Shown here in pieces: positions 8,313 to 16,508 of a stretch of 64,000 nucleotides of DNA. Source of the stretch: Caulobacter sp. (GTDB taxonomy: Bacteria > Pseudomonadota > Alphaproteobacteria > Caulobacterales > Caulobacteraceae); assembly GCA_017745235.1 (NCBI GenBank), contig JAGHZU010000008.1, positions 82,398 through 146,397 on the forward strand, written 5' to 3'. The notes under the pieces are model-generated. The model ran no database searches, had not been told where the DNA came from, and was given only the letters and a program-made list of their open reading frames with translations. The position numbers and the translations under genes are program-made. The first letter of the stretch is position 1, and every line of letters begins with the position of its first letter.

Positions 8313-8906
8313 ATGACCGCCACCGCGATCACCAAGAAGAACATCAACGCCAAGGCCTTCATCCTGGGCCTGGCCGCCACGGCGACCGCCCTGTCGATGA
8401 CCGCCGCGCCGGTTACCGCCAGCGCCATGTCGCAGAAGCTGGGCGGCGTGATCGGCTGCGACGCCTCGGGCGGCAAGCAGGAAGCCGGCGCCGTCATCGG
8501 CGGCCTGGCCGGCGCCCTGGTCGGCAACAAGCTGTCCAAGCACGACAAGGGCGCGGGCACGGCCATCGGCGCCGTGGTCGGGGCGGGCGCGGGCTCGTAC
8601 GTCGGCTGCAACATGCAGAAAAGCCGCGCGGCCGAGAACGCCGGCGGCGTCTATGTCAGCGACGGCATCCGCGTCTCCAACTCGGTCGACGCCGCCCCGA
8701 TGACCAAGATCAGCGGCAAGTACGTCGCCCGTTCGACCCTGAACCTGCGCGCCTCGGCCAGCACCCGCGGCCAGGCCGTCGGCTCGGTCCGGGCCGGCGA
8801 GACCTTCCAGGCCCTGGGCCGCACCGGCGACGGCAAGTGGATCCTGGTCGGCCAGGACGGCGTCGGCGTCGGCTACGTCTCCAGCGCCTACGTCTACAAG
8901 GCGTAA
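8313..8906 (+). CDS. Envelope protein with glycine zipper and bacterial SH3 domain
   Basis: 197 residues. A signal peptide (about 1-38, cut near ASAMS) leads to a glycine-zipper segment rich in GxxxG (AGAVIGGLAGALVGNKL, GAVVGAGAGSYVG), flanked by two cysteines. The C-terminal 60 residues form an SH3b domain (VARSTLNLRASAS to GYVSSAYVYKA). SH3b domains often bind peptidoglycan, so an outer-membrane or periplasmic structural role is likely. AAAGGGA lies 11 bases before the start. The preceding 166 bases hold no gene. Confidence 0.88.
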   Translation: MTATAITKKNINAKAFILGLAATATALSMTAAPVTASAMSQKLGGVIGCDASGGKQEAGAVIGGLAGALVGNKLSKHDKGAGTAIGAVVGAGAGSYVGCNMQKSRAAENAGGVYVSDGIRVSNSVDAAPMTKISGKYVARSTLNLRASASTRGQAVGSVRAGETFQALGRTGDGKWILVGQDGVGVGYVSSAYVYKA

Positions 8907-8963
8907 GCGCCTCGGAAGATCGCTTGCCTTCCGACTTTGTCGTCTCGGAAGGAGCGCTCCAGC

Positions 8964-8993
8964 GAGCCCGTCTGTCCCGCGGCAGGCGGGCTC
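8964..8993. terminator. Bidirectional hairpin between convergent genes
   Basis: GAGCCCG (8964-8970) pairs with CGGGCTC (8987-8993), with an inner CTG/CAG pairing. It lies between the SH3 gene and the convergent CPBP protease gene. There is no strong T-tract on either side, so termination efficiency is uncertain. Confidence 0.55.
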
Positions 8994-9001
8994 CTTCGCG
9001 T

Positions 9002-9493
9002 TCAGAGCCGAAAGCCGCCCATCCAGGTCTGCCACACCACCACGAAGCCGCCGTGCAGCAGCACCGCCGGCCATAGCGAGCCGGTGCGCCAGCGCACCAG
9101 GGCGCAGGCCAGGCCCAGGATCGCCGTGCAGGCCAGGAAGTCGGGGCGCAGGAACATCGTCGCGCCCGGCAGGAAGGTCAGGGTCTCCAGCGGATGCCAG
9201 GCGACATAGAGCGCGGTCGAGACGGCGATCGCTCGCCACGGCGGACGCGGGGCCTCGTCGCGTCCAGGGACCAGCAGGCCTCGAAAAGGGATCTCCTCGC
9301 CCAAGGCCGGCACGAACAGCACTGTCAGCAGACGCAGCGGCAGGCCCGGCGCGGCCGGGGTCAGGACGTAGAGGCCGGTCGAAAAGCCGATCGTCGCCAT
9401 CAGCGCCCCCGCCGCCAGGGCGACGCCGCCGCACAGCGCCCAGCCGCGCGCGTCGGGCAGGGTGGTCAGGCAGGAGCGCAGGCGAGCGAGCAT
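9002..9493 (-). CDS. CPBP-family intramembrane metalloprotease
   Basis: 163 residues with several hydrophobic helices. The motif GEEIPFRG is the EExxxR signature of the CPBP (Abi/Rce1-like) family, with further candidate ligand histidines in AWHPLE and LLHGG. Such proteases cleave within or next to the membrane, but the bacterial substrates are mostly unknown. It starts nine bases after the Rieske gene stops and is probably co-transcribed with it. Confidence 0.85.
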   Translation of the reverse strand: MLARLRSCLTTLPDARGWALCGGVALAAGALMATIGFSTGLYVLTPAAPGLPLRLLTVLFVPALGEEIPFRGLLVPGRDEAPRPPWRAIAVSTALYVAWHPLETLTFLPGATMFLRPDFLACTAILGLACALVRWRTGSLWPAVLLHGGFVVVWQTWMGGFRL

Positions 9494-9502
9494 GGCCGCA
9501 GT

Positions 9503-9949
9503 CTAGGAGGAGGGCGGGCGTCCCAACAACTGCGCGAGCCACGGCGCCGGCTTGCCTTGTGGCGGTTCGCCCCTCGGCGGACCCGCGCGGGTCCAGATCC
9601 AGACGCGGCCATCACGCTCGGTCAGCGGCCACGACGGCGCGCGCACGCCGGGAGCCGCCTCGCGTCCGGGAATGGCCACGCACGCCCCGTCGTGGGTGAA
9701 GCGCCAGAGGTGGTAGGGGCATTCGACGCTTTCGCGGCCGTCGGGCTCGACCCGCGCCCGGCCGGTCGATAACGCCGCGCCGCGATGGGGGCACAGGTCG
9801 GAGAGGGCGTAGGCCGCGCCGGCCTTCGAACGGCCCAGCAGCAGCGGCCGGCCGTCCAGCAGCGCACGCGTGAACCGGCCGGGCCGCACCGCCCGCGACC
9901 ACGCCGCCGCCCGCCAGCCCGCCGGCGTCCTCTTCGGTTCCAGATCCAT
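9503..9949 (-). CDS. Rieske [2Fe-2S] ferredoxin-like protein
   Basis: 148 residues. The two cluster-binding motifs are CPHRGAAL and CPYHLWRF, spaced as in ring-hydroxylase-type Rieske domains. There is no membrane anchor and no catalytic oxygenase domain, so it is either a soluble ferredoxin or a stand-alone Rieske protein. No oxygenase or reductase gene is adjacent. It is followed closely by the CPBP protease gene. Confidence 0.88.
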   Translation of the reverse strand: MDLEPKRTPAGWRAAAWSRAVRPGRFTRALLDGRPLLLGRSKAGAAYALSDLCPHRGAALSTGRARVEPDGRESVECPYHLWRFTHDGACVAIPGREAAPGVRAPSWPLTERDGRVWIWTRAGPPRGEPPQGKPAPWLAQLLGRPPSS

Positions 9950-9995
9950 CCCGCTCCCCTTAGGCGAGGGGCGTGTAGGCGGTGTGACGGCTGGC

Positions 9996-11465
9996 CTACC
10001 GCCCCGCCGTCTCCATCAGGCGCTGGTAGAAGCGCACCATGCGTTCGACGTTGGCGATCGAGACGTGCTCGTTGGTGCCATGGATCACCTTGGTGTCGTC
10101 GACCGACAGCACCAGGGGCTGGAACTTGTAGACGTCGTCGGCGATGGGACCCATGTAGCGGCTGTCGCTGGCGGCGGTCATCAGGGCTGGGGCCACGGGG
10201 GCCTTGCTCTCGTCGCCGGCCAGGGCGGCCAGGGTCTTCCAGCCCTCGGAGGTGGTCGAAGCCACCTTGCTGGGCTCGTCCGGCGCCTTCACCCAGGCCA
10301 GTTTCACCGGCAGGTCGCCGACCGCGCGCTTGGCCCGGGCCATCACGTCGGCCGAGGTGTCGCCGGGCGCGATGCGGTAGTTGATCCAGGCCTCGGCGTC
10401 CTGGGGCAGCACGTTCTCCTTGGGCGAGCCCTTGAGCATGGTCGGGGCGATGGTGGTGTGCAGCATGGCCGCGCCGGCGGGGGTCTTGGCCGTCTGGCTG
10501 ACCAGCAGGGGCGAGAACAGCCAGGTGTTGGCGGCCGCCACCTTCACCACCGGCGAGGAATGCGGCGCCAGGCTCTTGAGCATGTCGGCGCCGGGACCCT
10601 CGAACTTCATCGGGAACGGGTTGTCGGCGATGGCCAGCACGGCCTTGGCCAGGGTGGTCACGCCCGTGCGCGGCGGCGGGGCCGAGGAGTGGCCGCCCAC
10701 GTCCGGGGCGGTGACGGTCAGGGTGGCGTAACCCTTTTCGGCGGTGGCGATCAGGGCCACCGGGCTTTTGGTCACCGGGTGGTCGGAAACCACCACCATG
10801 CCCTCGTCCAGCACGAACTGGGCCTTGACCCCTCGCGACTTCAGCAAGGCGGCGGCAGCCCGGGCGCCGACGCCGCGCACCTCCTCGTCATGGCCGCTGA
10901 CGATGATGATCGTGCGGCGCGGCGCAAAGCCCGCCTGGGCCAGGCCCTCGGCGGCCTCGAACAGGGTGACCAGGCTGCCCTTGTCGTCGATGGAGCCGCG
11001 ACCCCAGACCGCGCCGTCGGCGATCACCCCGTCGAAGGGCGGATGCTTCCAGTCGCGCTCCGTGCCGGGCGTGACGGGCACCACGTCCTGGTGGGCCATC
11101 AGCACCACCGGGGCCAGGGACGGGTCGGTTCCCTTCCAGGTGTAGACCAGGGCGTGGCCGGCGATCACCTCGCGGGTCATGGCCTTGTGGGCGGCGGGGT
11201 AGGTGGCCTGCAGCCAGGCGTGCAGCTTGTCCCATTCGGCCGGCTGGTCGTCGGCCTGGTCCTGGTGGCTGACGGTCTGGAAGCGCACGGCCTGCGCCAG
11301 GTGCTCGGCGGCGCGGTTGGCGTCCACCGTCCGGGCGGGGGCCAGCTTGACGCCGCTGGTGTCGGCGGTGGGCGACTTGAACGTGGCGGTGCGGATGGCC
11401 ACCACCCCGCCGACCACCACCACCAGGCCCAGCGCGGTCAGCGCCGTCTTGCTCTTCCACCCCAT
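9996..11465 (-). CDS. M20-family metallopeptidase, membrane-anchored or exported
   Basis: 489 residues, close to the carboxypeptidase S / PM20D1 branch of M20. An N-terminal hydrophobic segment (about 8-24) suggests export or anchoring. Zinc ligands are seen in LMAHQDVVPV, SIDDKGS and GHDEEVRG, the double glutamate holding the general base. The C-terminal DTKVIHGTNEHVSI supplies the last histidine ligand. Expected activity is hydrolysis of dipeptides or N-acyl amino acids in the periplasm. Its start is divergent from the epimerase gene with a 159-base gap. Confidence 0.92.
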   Translation of the reverse strand: MGWKSKTALTALGLVVVVGGVVAIRTATFKSPTADTSGVKLAPARTVDANRAAEHLAQAVRFQTVSHQDQADDQPAEWDKLHAWLQATYPAAHKAMTREVIAGHALVYTWKGTDPSLAPVVLMAHQDVVPVTPGTERDWKHPPFDGVIADGAVWGRGSIDDKGSLVTLFEAAEGLAQAGFAPRRTIIIVSGHDEEVRGVGARAAAALLKSRGVKAQFVLDEGMVVVSDHPVTKSPVALIATAEKGYATLTVTAPDVGGHSSAPPPRTGVTTLAKAVLAIADNPFPMKFEGPGADMLKSLAPHSSPVVKVAAANTWLFSPLLVSQTAKTPAGAAMLHTTIAPTMLKGSPKENVLPQDAEAWINYRIAPGDTSADVMARAKRAVGDLPVKLAWVKAPDEPSKVASTTSEGWKTLAALAGDESKAPVAPALMTAASDSRYMGPIADDVYKFQPLVLSVDDTKVIHGTNEHVSIANVERMVRFYQRLMETAGR

Positions 11466-11624
11466 CGCCCGCTCCCCATGACGCCTGATTTGAACAGTTG
11501 TTGGCGACTGTGCGACGGGTTTCGATACGTGACAATCACCAAATTATCCGCATCCGGGCAGTTGCGGCCTGGGGCGGGCTCCCGCATAGGCTGGCCTTGC
11601 ACGGGAGGCGGTTCGGAGAGCGGC

Positions 11625-12590
11625 ATGGGCGTCCTGGTCCTGGGCGGGACGGGTTTCATCGGCGGCCCGCTGACGCGGCGGCTGCTGGGCGAGGGCGTGG
11701 ACACGGCCGTCGCCCATCGCGGCCGCGCGGAGGTGGCCCCTGGGGCCGCCGCCCGCGTGGTGGACCGTCGCGACACCGCCGCCGTGCTGCAGGCCGTCCG
11801 GGACTTCGGCGCGACCACGGTCATTGACCTGCTGGCCTATACGCAGGCCGACACCCTGCCGCTGCTGTCGGCCCTGTCGGGGCGGATCGAGCGCTACGTG
11901 ATGACCAGTTCGGTCGACGTTTACCGCAACTACGAGGGCCTGCACGGCCGGGCGCGCCCCACGCCCCTGTGGGACCGGCTGGGCGAAGACTCGCCCCTGC
12001 GCGAGACCCGCTTTCCCTATCGCCTGGCCAAGCCCCGGGCGGCGGGCGACCCCCAGGCCTGGATGGACGGCTACGACAAAATTCCCCTGGAGGAGGCCGC
12101 CCGCACCCAGGCCGGGTTCCAGGCGACGATCCTGCGCCTGCCCATGGTGTTCGGGCCCAGCGACCGCCAACGGCGGTTCTCATGGGCGATCCGGCCGATG
12201 CTCCAGAACCGCGCGGCGTTCAACGTGCCCCATCCATGGGCCGCCTGGCGATCGACGATGGGCTATGTCGACGATGTGGCCGCCGGGATCGCCCTGGCGG
12301 CCCTCCACCCGCGCGCGGCCGGCCAGACCTTCAATCTGGGGCGCTCCAATACGCCCACCAACCTCGCCTGGGCCGCGACCTTCGCCCAGCATCTGGGCTG
12401 GCCGGGCGAGGTGAAGCTGGTCCACCCGGACAAGGCTCGCGGAGCCCTGGCCTCGGCCGTGGCGGGGCTGAACCTCGACTATCCGCTGTTCATCGACAAC
12501 GCCCGCATCCGGCGCCGCCTGGGCTATGCCGAGGTCACCGACTTCGACGAGGCCCTGGCGCGCACGGTCGCCGACGAGCGGGGGCGGTAG
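11625..12590 (+). CDS. NAD-dependent epimerase/dehydratase-like protein (extended SDR)
   Basis: 321 residues from an ATG with GGAGAG just upstream. LVLGGTGFIGGPL is the Rossmann GxxGxxG nucleotide site, and VMTSSVDVY carries the conserved serine region. Where the family has YxxxK, this protein reads YDKIPLEEAA, with lysine two rather than four residues after tyrosine; related bacterial proteins with YDKI- or YEKI-type motifs exist. Substrate is unknown: it may be a nucleotide-sugar enzyme or a non-catalytic NAD sensor. Confidence 0.88.
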   Translation: MGVLVLGGTGFIGGPLTRRLLGEGVDTAVAHRGRAEVAPGAAARVVDRRDTAAVLQAVRDFGATTVIDLLAYTQADTLPLLSALSGRIERYVMTSSVDVYRNYEGLHGRARPTPLWDRLGEDSPLRETRFPYRLAKPRAAGDPQAWMDGYDKIPLEEAARTQAGFQATILRLPMVFGPSDRQRRFSWAIRPMLQNRAAFNVPHPWAAWRSTMGYVDDVAAGIALAALHPRAAGQTFNLGRSNTPTNLAWAATFAQHLGWPGEVKLVHPDKARGALASAVAGLNLDYPLFIDNARIRRRLGYAEVTDFDEALARTVADERGR

Positions 12591-12602
12591 GGGGCGCCCG
12601 CG

Positions 12603-13880
12603 CTAGCCCCGCCCCTCGCCGATCTCCTGCACCTCCTCGAAGGTGCGCAGGCCCGGGCGCTGGGCGCTGACCAGCACGGCCATGTTTCCCGGCAGGTGCT
12701 GGTTGGCCAGCATCTTCTCGTGGGCGGCGGGGATGTCGTCCCAGGGGAAGACTTCCGACAGGCAGGGGTCCACGCGACGGTCGACCACCAGCTGGTTGGC
12801 GGCGCTGGCCTGCATCAGGTTGGCGAAGTGCGACCCCTGAACGCGCTTCTGGCGCATCCACAGGAAGCGGGCGTCCATGGTCAGGTTGAAGCCGCTGGTG
12901 CCTGCGCAGATGGCGACCATGCCGCCACGCTTGACCACGAACACCGAGACCGGGAACGTGGCCTCGCCCGGGTGCTCGAACACCATGTCCACGTCGCGGT
13001 TGCCGGTGATCTGCCAGATCGCCTTACCGAACTTGCGGCTCTCCTTCATGTAGTCGCCGAACTCGGGGCCGTTGACCTTGGGCAGCTGGCCCCAGCAGTT
13101 GAACTCGTTGCGGTTCAGCACCGCCTTGGCTCCCATCGACAGCACGAACTCGCGCTTGTCCTCGGACGAGACCACGCCGATGGCGTTGGCGCCGGCCACG
13201 GCGGCCAGCTGCACGGCGAAGACGCCCAGACCGCCCGAGGCGCCCCAGACCAGCACGTTCTGACCGGGCTTCAGCTCATGCGGCTTGTGGCCGAACAGCA
13301 TGCGGTAGGCGGTGGCCAGGGTCAGGGTGTAGCAGGCGGCTTCTTCCCAGGTCAGGTGTCGAGGGCGCGGCAGCAGCTGGCGCGACTGCACCCTGCAGAA
13401 CTGGGCGAAGCTGCCGTCCGGCGTTTCGTAGCCCCAGATGCGCTGGCTGGGCGAATACATGGGGTCGCCGCCGTTGCACTCCTCGTCGTCGCCGTCGTCC
13501 TGATTGCAGTGAATGACCACCTCGTCGCCGGGCTTCCAGCGCTTCACCTTCGAGCCAACCTTCCAGACGATGCCCGAGGCGTCGCTGCCGGCGATGTGGA
13601 AGGGTTGCTTGTGGCCGTCCAGCGGGCTGATCGGCTCGCCCAGCGCGGCCCACACGCCGTTATAGTTGACGCCCGCGGCCATCACGAGCACCAGCACCTC
13701 GTCCTCGCCGATCTCCCAGACCGGAACGACCTCGACCTGCATGGCGGTGGAGGGCTTGCCATGTCGCTCCTTGCGGATGCTCCAGGCGTACATGGTCTTG
13801 GGCACGTGGAAGGGCGGCGGGATCTCGCCGATCTCGTAAAGGTCCTTCAGCGGCGTCGTGTCCGGCGTGGCGGTGCTCAT
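12603..13880 (-). CDS. ccrA: Crotonyl-CoA carboxylase/reductase
   Basis: 425 residues. This MDR-superfamily enzyme reduces and carboxylates crotonyl-CoA to ethylmalonyl-CoA with NADPH and CO2, the key step of the ethylmalonyl-CoA pathway for C2 assimilation. Family motifs include AAGVNYNGVWAALGEP, WGYETPDGSFAQF and the NADPH site VWGASGGLGVFAVQLA; VQGSHFANL lies near the C-terminus. GGGGAG sits before the ATG. It is divergent from an enoyl-CoA hydratase gene. The mutase and lyase genes of the pathway are not in this window. Confidence 0.95.
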   Translation of the reverse strand: MSTATPDTTPLKDLYEIGEIPPPFHVPKTMYAWSIRKERHGKPSTAMQVEVVPVWEIGEDEVLVLVMAAGVNYNGVWAALGEPISPLDGHKQPFHIAGSDASGIVWKVGSKVKRWKPGDEVVIHCNQDDGDDEECNGGDPMYSPSQRIWGYETPDGSFAQFCRVQSRQLLPRPRHLTWEEAACYTLTLATAYRMLFGHKPHELKPGQNVLVWGASGGLGVFAVQLAAVAGANAIGVVSSEDKREFVLSMGAKAVLNRNEFNCWGQLPKVNGPEFGDYMKESRKFGKAIWQITGNRDVDMVFEHPGEATFPVSVFVVKRGGMVAICAGTSGFNLTMDARFLWMRQKRVQGSHFANLMQASAANQLVVDRRVDPCLSEVFPWDDIPAAHEKMLANQHLPGNMAVLVSAQRPGLRTFEEVQEIGEGRG

Positions 13881-14169
13881 CTCACTCCCCTTCGGCCGTC
13901 TTGGCCTGTCGACCTGTCCTTTCGCGCTGCAACATAACGCGCGAAGGGCTCCATGCGCTCCGGAGGCCGTGCGGCGGCCCCTCGTTTTGGGCTTCCCTGG
14001 CGGAAGCTGCGCCCAGGTTAGCCAACCCAGGCTGTGACAACTGTTTGAGACTGGCAAGAGGGAATCTGCTGCGACGCAGCATGGTTGCGAATGAAACCGG
14101 TTTCTGGCTCGTGGTCACAGCGAAACGGCTCAGCTTTCCATTCCCACCGTCATCCGCCACGTTCACGCC

Positions 14170-14910
14170 ATGACCGCGATGATCCACGTCAGCCGGCCCA
14201 CGGGGTCGATCGTGTTGCTCGAGCTCGACGCCCCGCCGGCCAACGCCCTGGGCCAGGCCATGCGGGAGCGGCTGGCGGCGATCCTGGACGAGATCGCCAC
14301 CGACGAGGACACCCGTGCGGTGGTGTTGACCGGCCGGGGCGGGGTGTTCTGCGCCGGCGACGACCTGCGCGAGGCTCACGGTCGCGACGCCGCCCAGACC
14401 CTGGAGGCGGTCGAGGGCTTCAATCGGCTGATGGATTGGGTCGAGGCCCTGCGCGTGCCCGTGATCGCCGCGATCGACGGCTGGTGTTTCGGCGGCGGGC
14501 TGGAGCTGGCCCTGGCCTGCGATATCCGCCTGGCCAGCCAGCGGGCGGTGTTCGCCGCCTCGGGCGTCAATATCGGCCTGATGGCCTCGGCGGTGCGCCT
14601 GCCTCGGCTGATCGGCGCGGCCCGGGCCAAGGCTCACCTGCTGACCGGGGCCCAGTTCGACCCGGCCCGCGCCCTGGCCGACGGGATCGTGACGGGCGTC
14701 CACCCGCCCGAACGCCTGCTGCCCGAGGCCTTCCACCTGGCCGAATGGATCGCCTCCCGCGCGCCCCTGGCTGTGGAGGCGACCAAGCGGGTGATCGACG
14801 GTCGCGCCTATGTGGAGGAGGAACTGCCCGCGCTGGCGGGAAGCGCCGACCATCGCGAGGCGGTGGCGGCGTTCATGGCCAAGCGCTCGGCGCTGTTCCG
14901 ACGGGGCTAG
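14170..14910 (+). CDS. Enoyl-CoA hydratase/isomerase family protein
   Basis: 246 residues. The crotonase oxyanion-hole segments are visible: VFCAGDDLREA and IDGWCFGGGLELALACDIRLAS. The position of the first catalytic glutamate in crotonase is occupied by MASAVRL-type residues rather than a clear E-x-x-x-P, so hydratase activity is not certain. It is divergent from ccrA, 289 bases apart, which hints at a role in the same CoA metabolism. No gene or clear operator was found in that gap. Confidence 0.88.
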   Translation: MTAMIHVSRPTGSIVLLELDAPPANALGQAMRERLAAILDEIATDEDTRAVVLTGRGGVFCAGDDLREAHGRDAAQTLEAVEGFNRLMDWVEALRVPVIAAIDGWCFGGGLELALACDIRLASQRAVFAASGVNIGLMASAVRLPRLIGAARAKAHLLTGAQFDPARALADGIVTGVHPPERLLPEAFHLAEWIASRAPLAVEATKRVIDGRAYVEEELPALAGSADHREAVAAFMAKRSALFRRG

Positions 14911-14938
14911 GGCGCTCTCGGCCGCCGATTCCCGCGCC

Positions 14939-16414
14939 CTATCCGCGCGCCAAACCGTTCGCCGGCAGGCGCAGGTTCATGTCGCAGACCACCCCGCGCG
15001 GCTCGAAGCGCATGGCCGCCGAGCCCTGCAGGTCGCGCAGCGCGCGGCCGATCAGGCGGGAGCCGAAGCCCTGGCGTTCGGGCGGCTTCACGGGCGGACC
15101 ATCGCGCTCGATCCAGGTCAGGCGCACAATCTTCTCGCCCTCGTTCGCCGTCTCGACGGCCCAGGACAGCCGAACCTGGCCGACGGGCGTGGAAAGAGCG
15201 CCGTACTTCGTGGCGTTGGTGGCCAGTTCGTGCAGGAGCATGGCCAGGGCCAGGGCCGCGCCCGGCGGCGCCCAGACGTCGGGACCGTCGATGTCGACCC
15301 GGGCGGCCGAGTCCTCGACGAACGGCTTCAGCGCCCGCTCCGCCACCGCCGCCAGCGACGCCCCGTGCCAGTGTTCCTGGGTCAACAGGTCGTGCACCTG
15401 CGACAGGCTGAGCAGCCGGGCCTCGAACTTGGCGTAGGCAGACAGCGGATCGGGATCGCTGCGCAGGGTCTGGGCGGCCATCGACTGGATGGTCGACAGG
15501 GTGTTCTTCACGCGGTGGTTCAGCTCGTTGATCATCAGCCGCAACTGCTCGTGATGGCGCTGCTGCTGGACCTGGGCCTGCTTGCGGACGGCGATGTCCT
15601 CGATGACGGCCACGAAGTGGTCTGGCGCGCCCTGGGCGTCCAGCACCAGCGAGACGGTCAGGCTGATCCACACCGTCTGGCCCTGGGCGGTGATGTAGCG
15701 CTTCTCCATCACGTAGGTTTCGCGCTCGCCCGAAAGCAGGGCCGCGACGGCGGCTTCGTCGCCCGCCAGGTCGTCGGGATGGGTAATGCCCTGGAAGTCG
15801 CCGGCCAGCAGGGCTTCGCGCGAATGTCCGGCGATGGCGCAGAAGCGGTCATTGACCTCCAGGAAGCGCCCGCTCGGGGCCACCCGGGCCACGCCCATGG
15901 CCACCTGGTCGAACACGGCGCGATAGCGGGCCTCGGCGGCTTCAAGTTCGCGGCGGGCCTCGATCGCGGGGGTCACCACCTCGGTGTAGAGCACGATGCC
16001 GCCGATCTCGCCGGCCTCGGTGCGCCAGGGGGCCACCGACCAGCGAATCCACTCCAACTGACCGTCGGGGCGGATGAAGACGTCGCCGGGGTGGCTGCGC
16101 TCGATCCCGTCGGCCAGGGCCTGGGCGTGGATGTCGCGCCAGTGCTGGGGGACGCCGGGGAAGACGTCGTAGTGCACGCGGCCGACCAGCGGCATGTCGG
16201 CGGGAAGATTCTGGTCGGTCAGATAGCGGCCCGAGGCGGACAGGTAGCGCATCTGGCGATCGAAGATGGCGATGCCGATCGGCGCTTGGCGCAGGGCGGT
16301 AAGTACGGGCGAGGGCTCCGACGCCCGGACCGCGCTGGCCGCTCCCGTCTCCGTCATCGCCTCGCGCCCACCCCTCGAGACCCCGCCTGCGCGGTTCGCC
16401 TTCAGCTTCAACAT
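14939..16414 (-). CDS. PAS-domain sensor histidine kinase, HWE family
   Basis: 491 residues from 16414; an ATG at 16357 is an alternative and neither has a convincing ribosome site. Two PAS domains (about 35-155 and 165-280) precede the dimerisation region MINELNHRVKNTLSTIQSMA, which carries the phospho-accepting histidine. The N-box LLHELATNATKYGAL contains the histidine typical of HWE kinases, and LTWIERDGP supplies the WxE motif that names the family. No transmembrane helix is present, so it is cytosolic and may sense light, redox or a small ligand. No response regulator is adjacent. Confidence 0.93.
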   Translation of the reverse strand: MLKLKANRAGGVSRGGREAMTETGAASAVRASEPSPVLTALRQAPIGIAIFDRQMRYLSASGRYLTDQNLPADMPLVGRVHYDVFPGVPQHWRDIHAQALADGIERSHPGDVFIRPDGQLEWIRWSVAPWRTEAGEIGGIVLYTEVVTPAIEARRELEAAEARYRAVFDQVAMGVARVAPSGRFLEVNDRFCAIAGHSREALLAGDFQGITHPDDLAGDEAAVAALLSGERETYVMEKRYITAQGQTVWISLTVSLVLDAQGAPDHFVAVIEDIAVRKQAQVQQQRHHEQLRLMINELNHRVKNTLSTIQSMAAQTLRSDPDPLSAYAKFEARLLSLSQVHDLLTQEHWHGASLAAVAERALKPFVEDSAARVDIDGPDVWAPPGAALALAMLLHELATNATKYGALSTPVGQVRLSWAVETANEGEKIVRLTWIERDGPPVKPPERQGFGSRLIGRALRDLQGSAAMRFEPRGVVCDMNLRLPANGLARG

Positions 16415-16508
16415 TCAAGGCGCCGCTTTCGCCTAGAATTTTTTCAGCATGCCCCTGTTCGGTCTTGAACGCACGCGTCGCCGTCGTCGCAGGGTTGTGC
16501 GGAGAAGC

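Noticed and set aside
9870..11624. Long plus-strand open frame preceding the epimerase start
   Set aside because: It lies antisense to the M20 peptidase gene and has no ribosome site or domain. High GC gives long shadow frames; only 11625 onward is a real gene.
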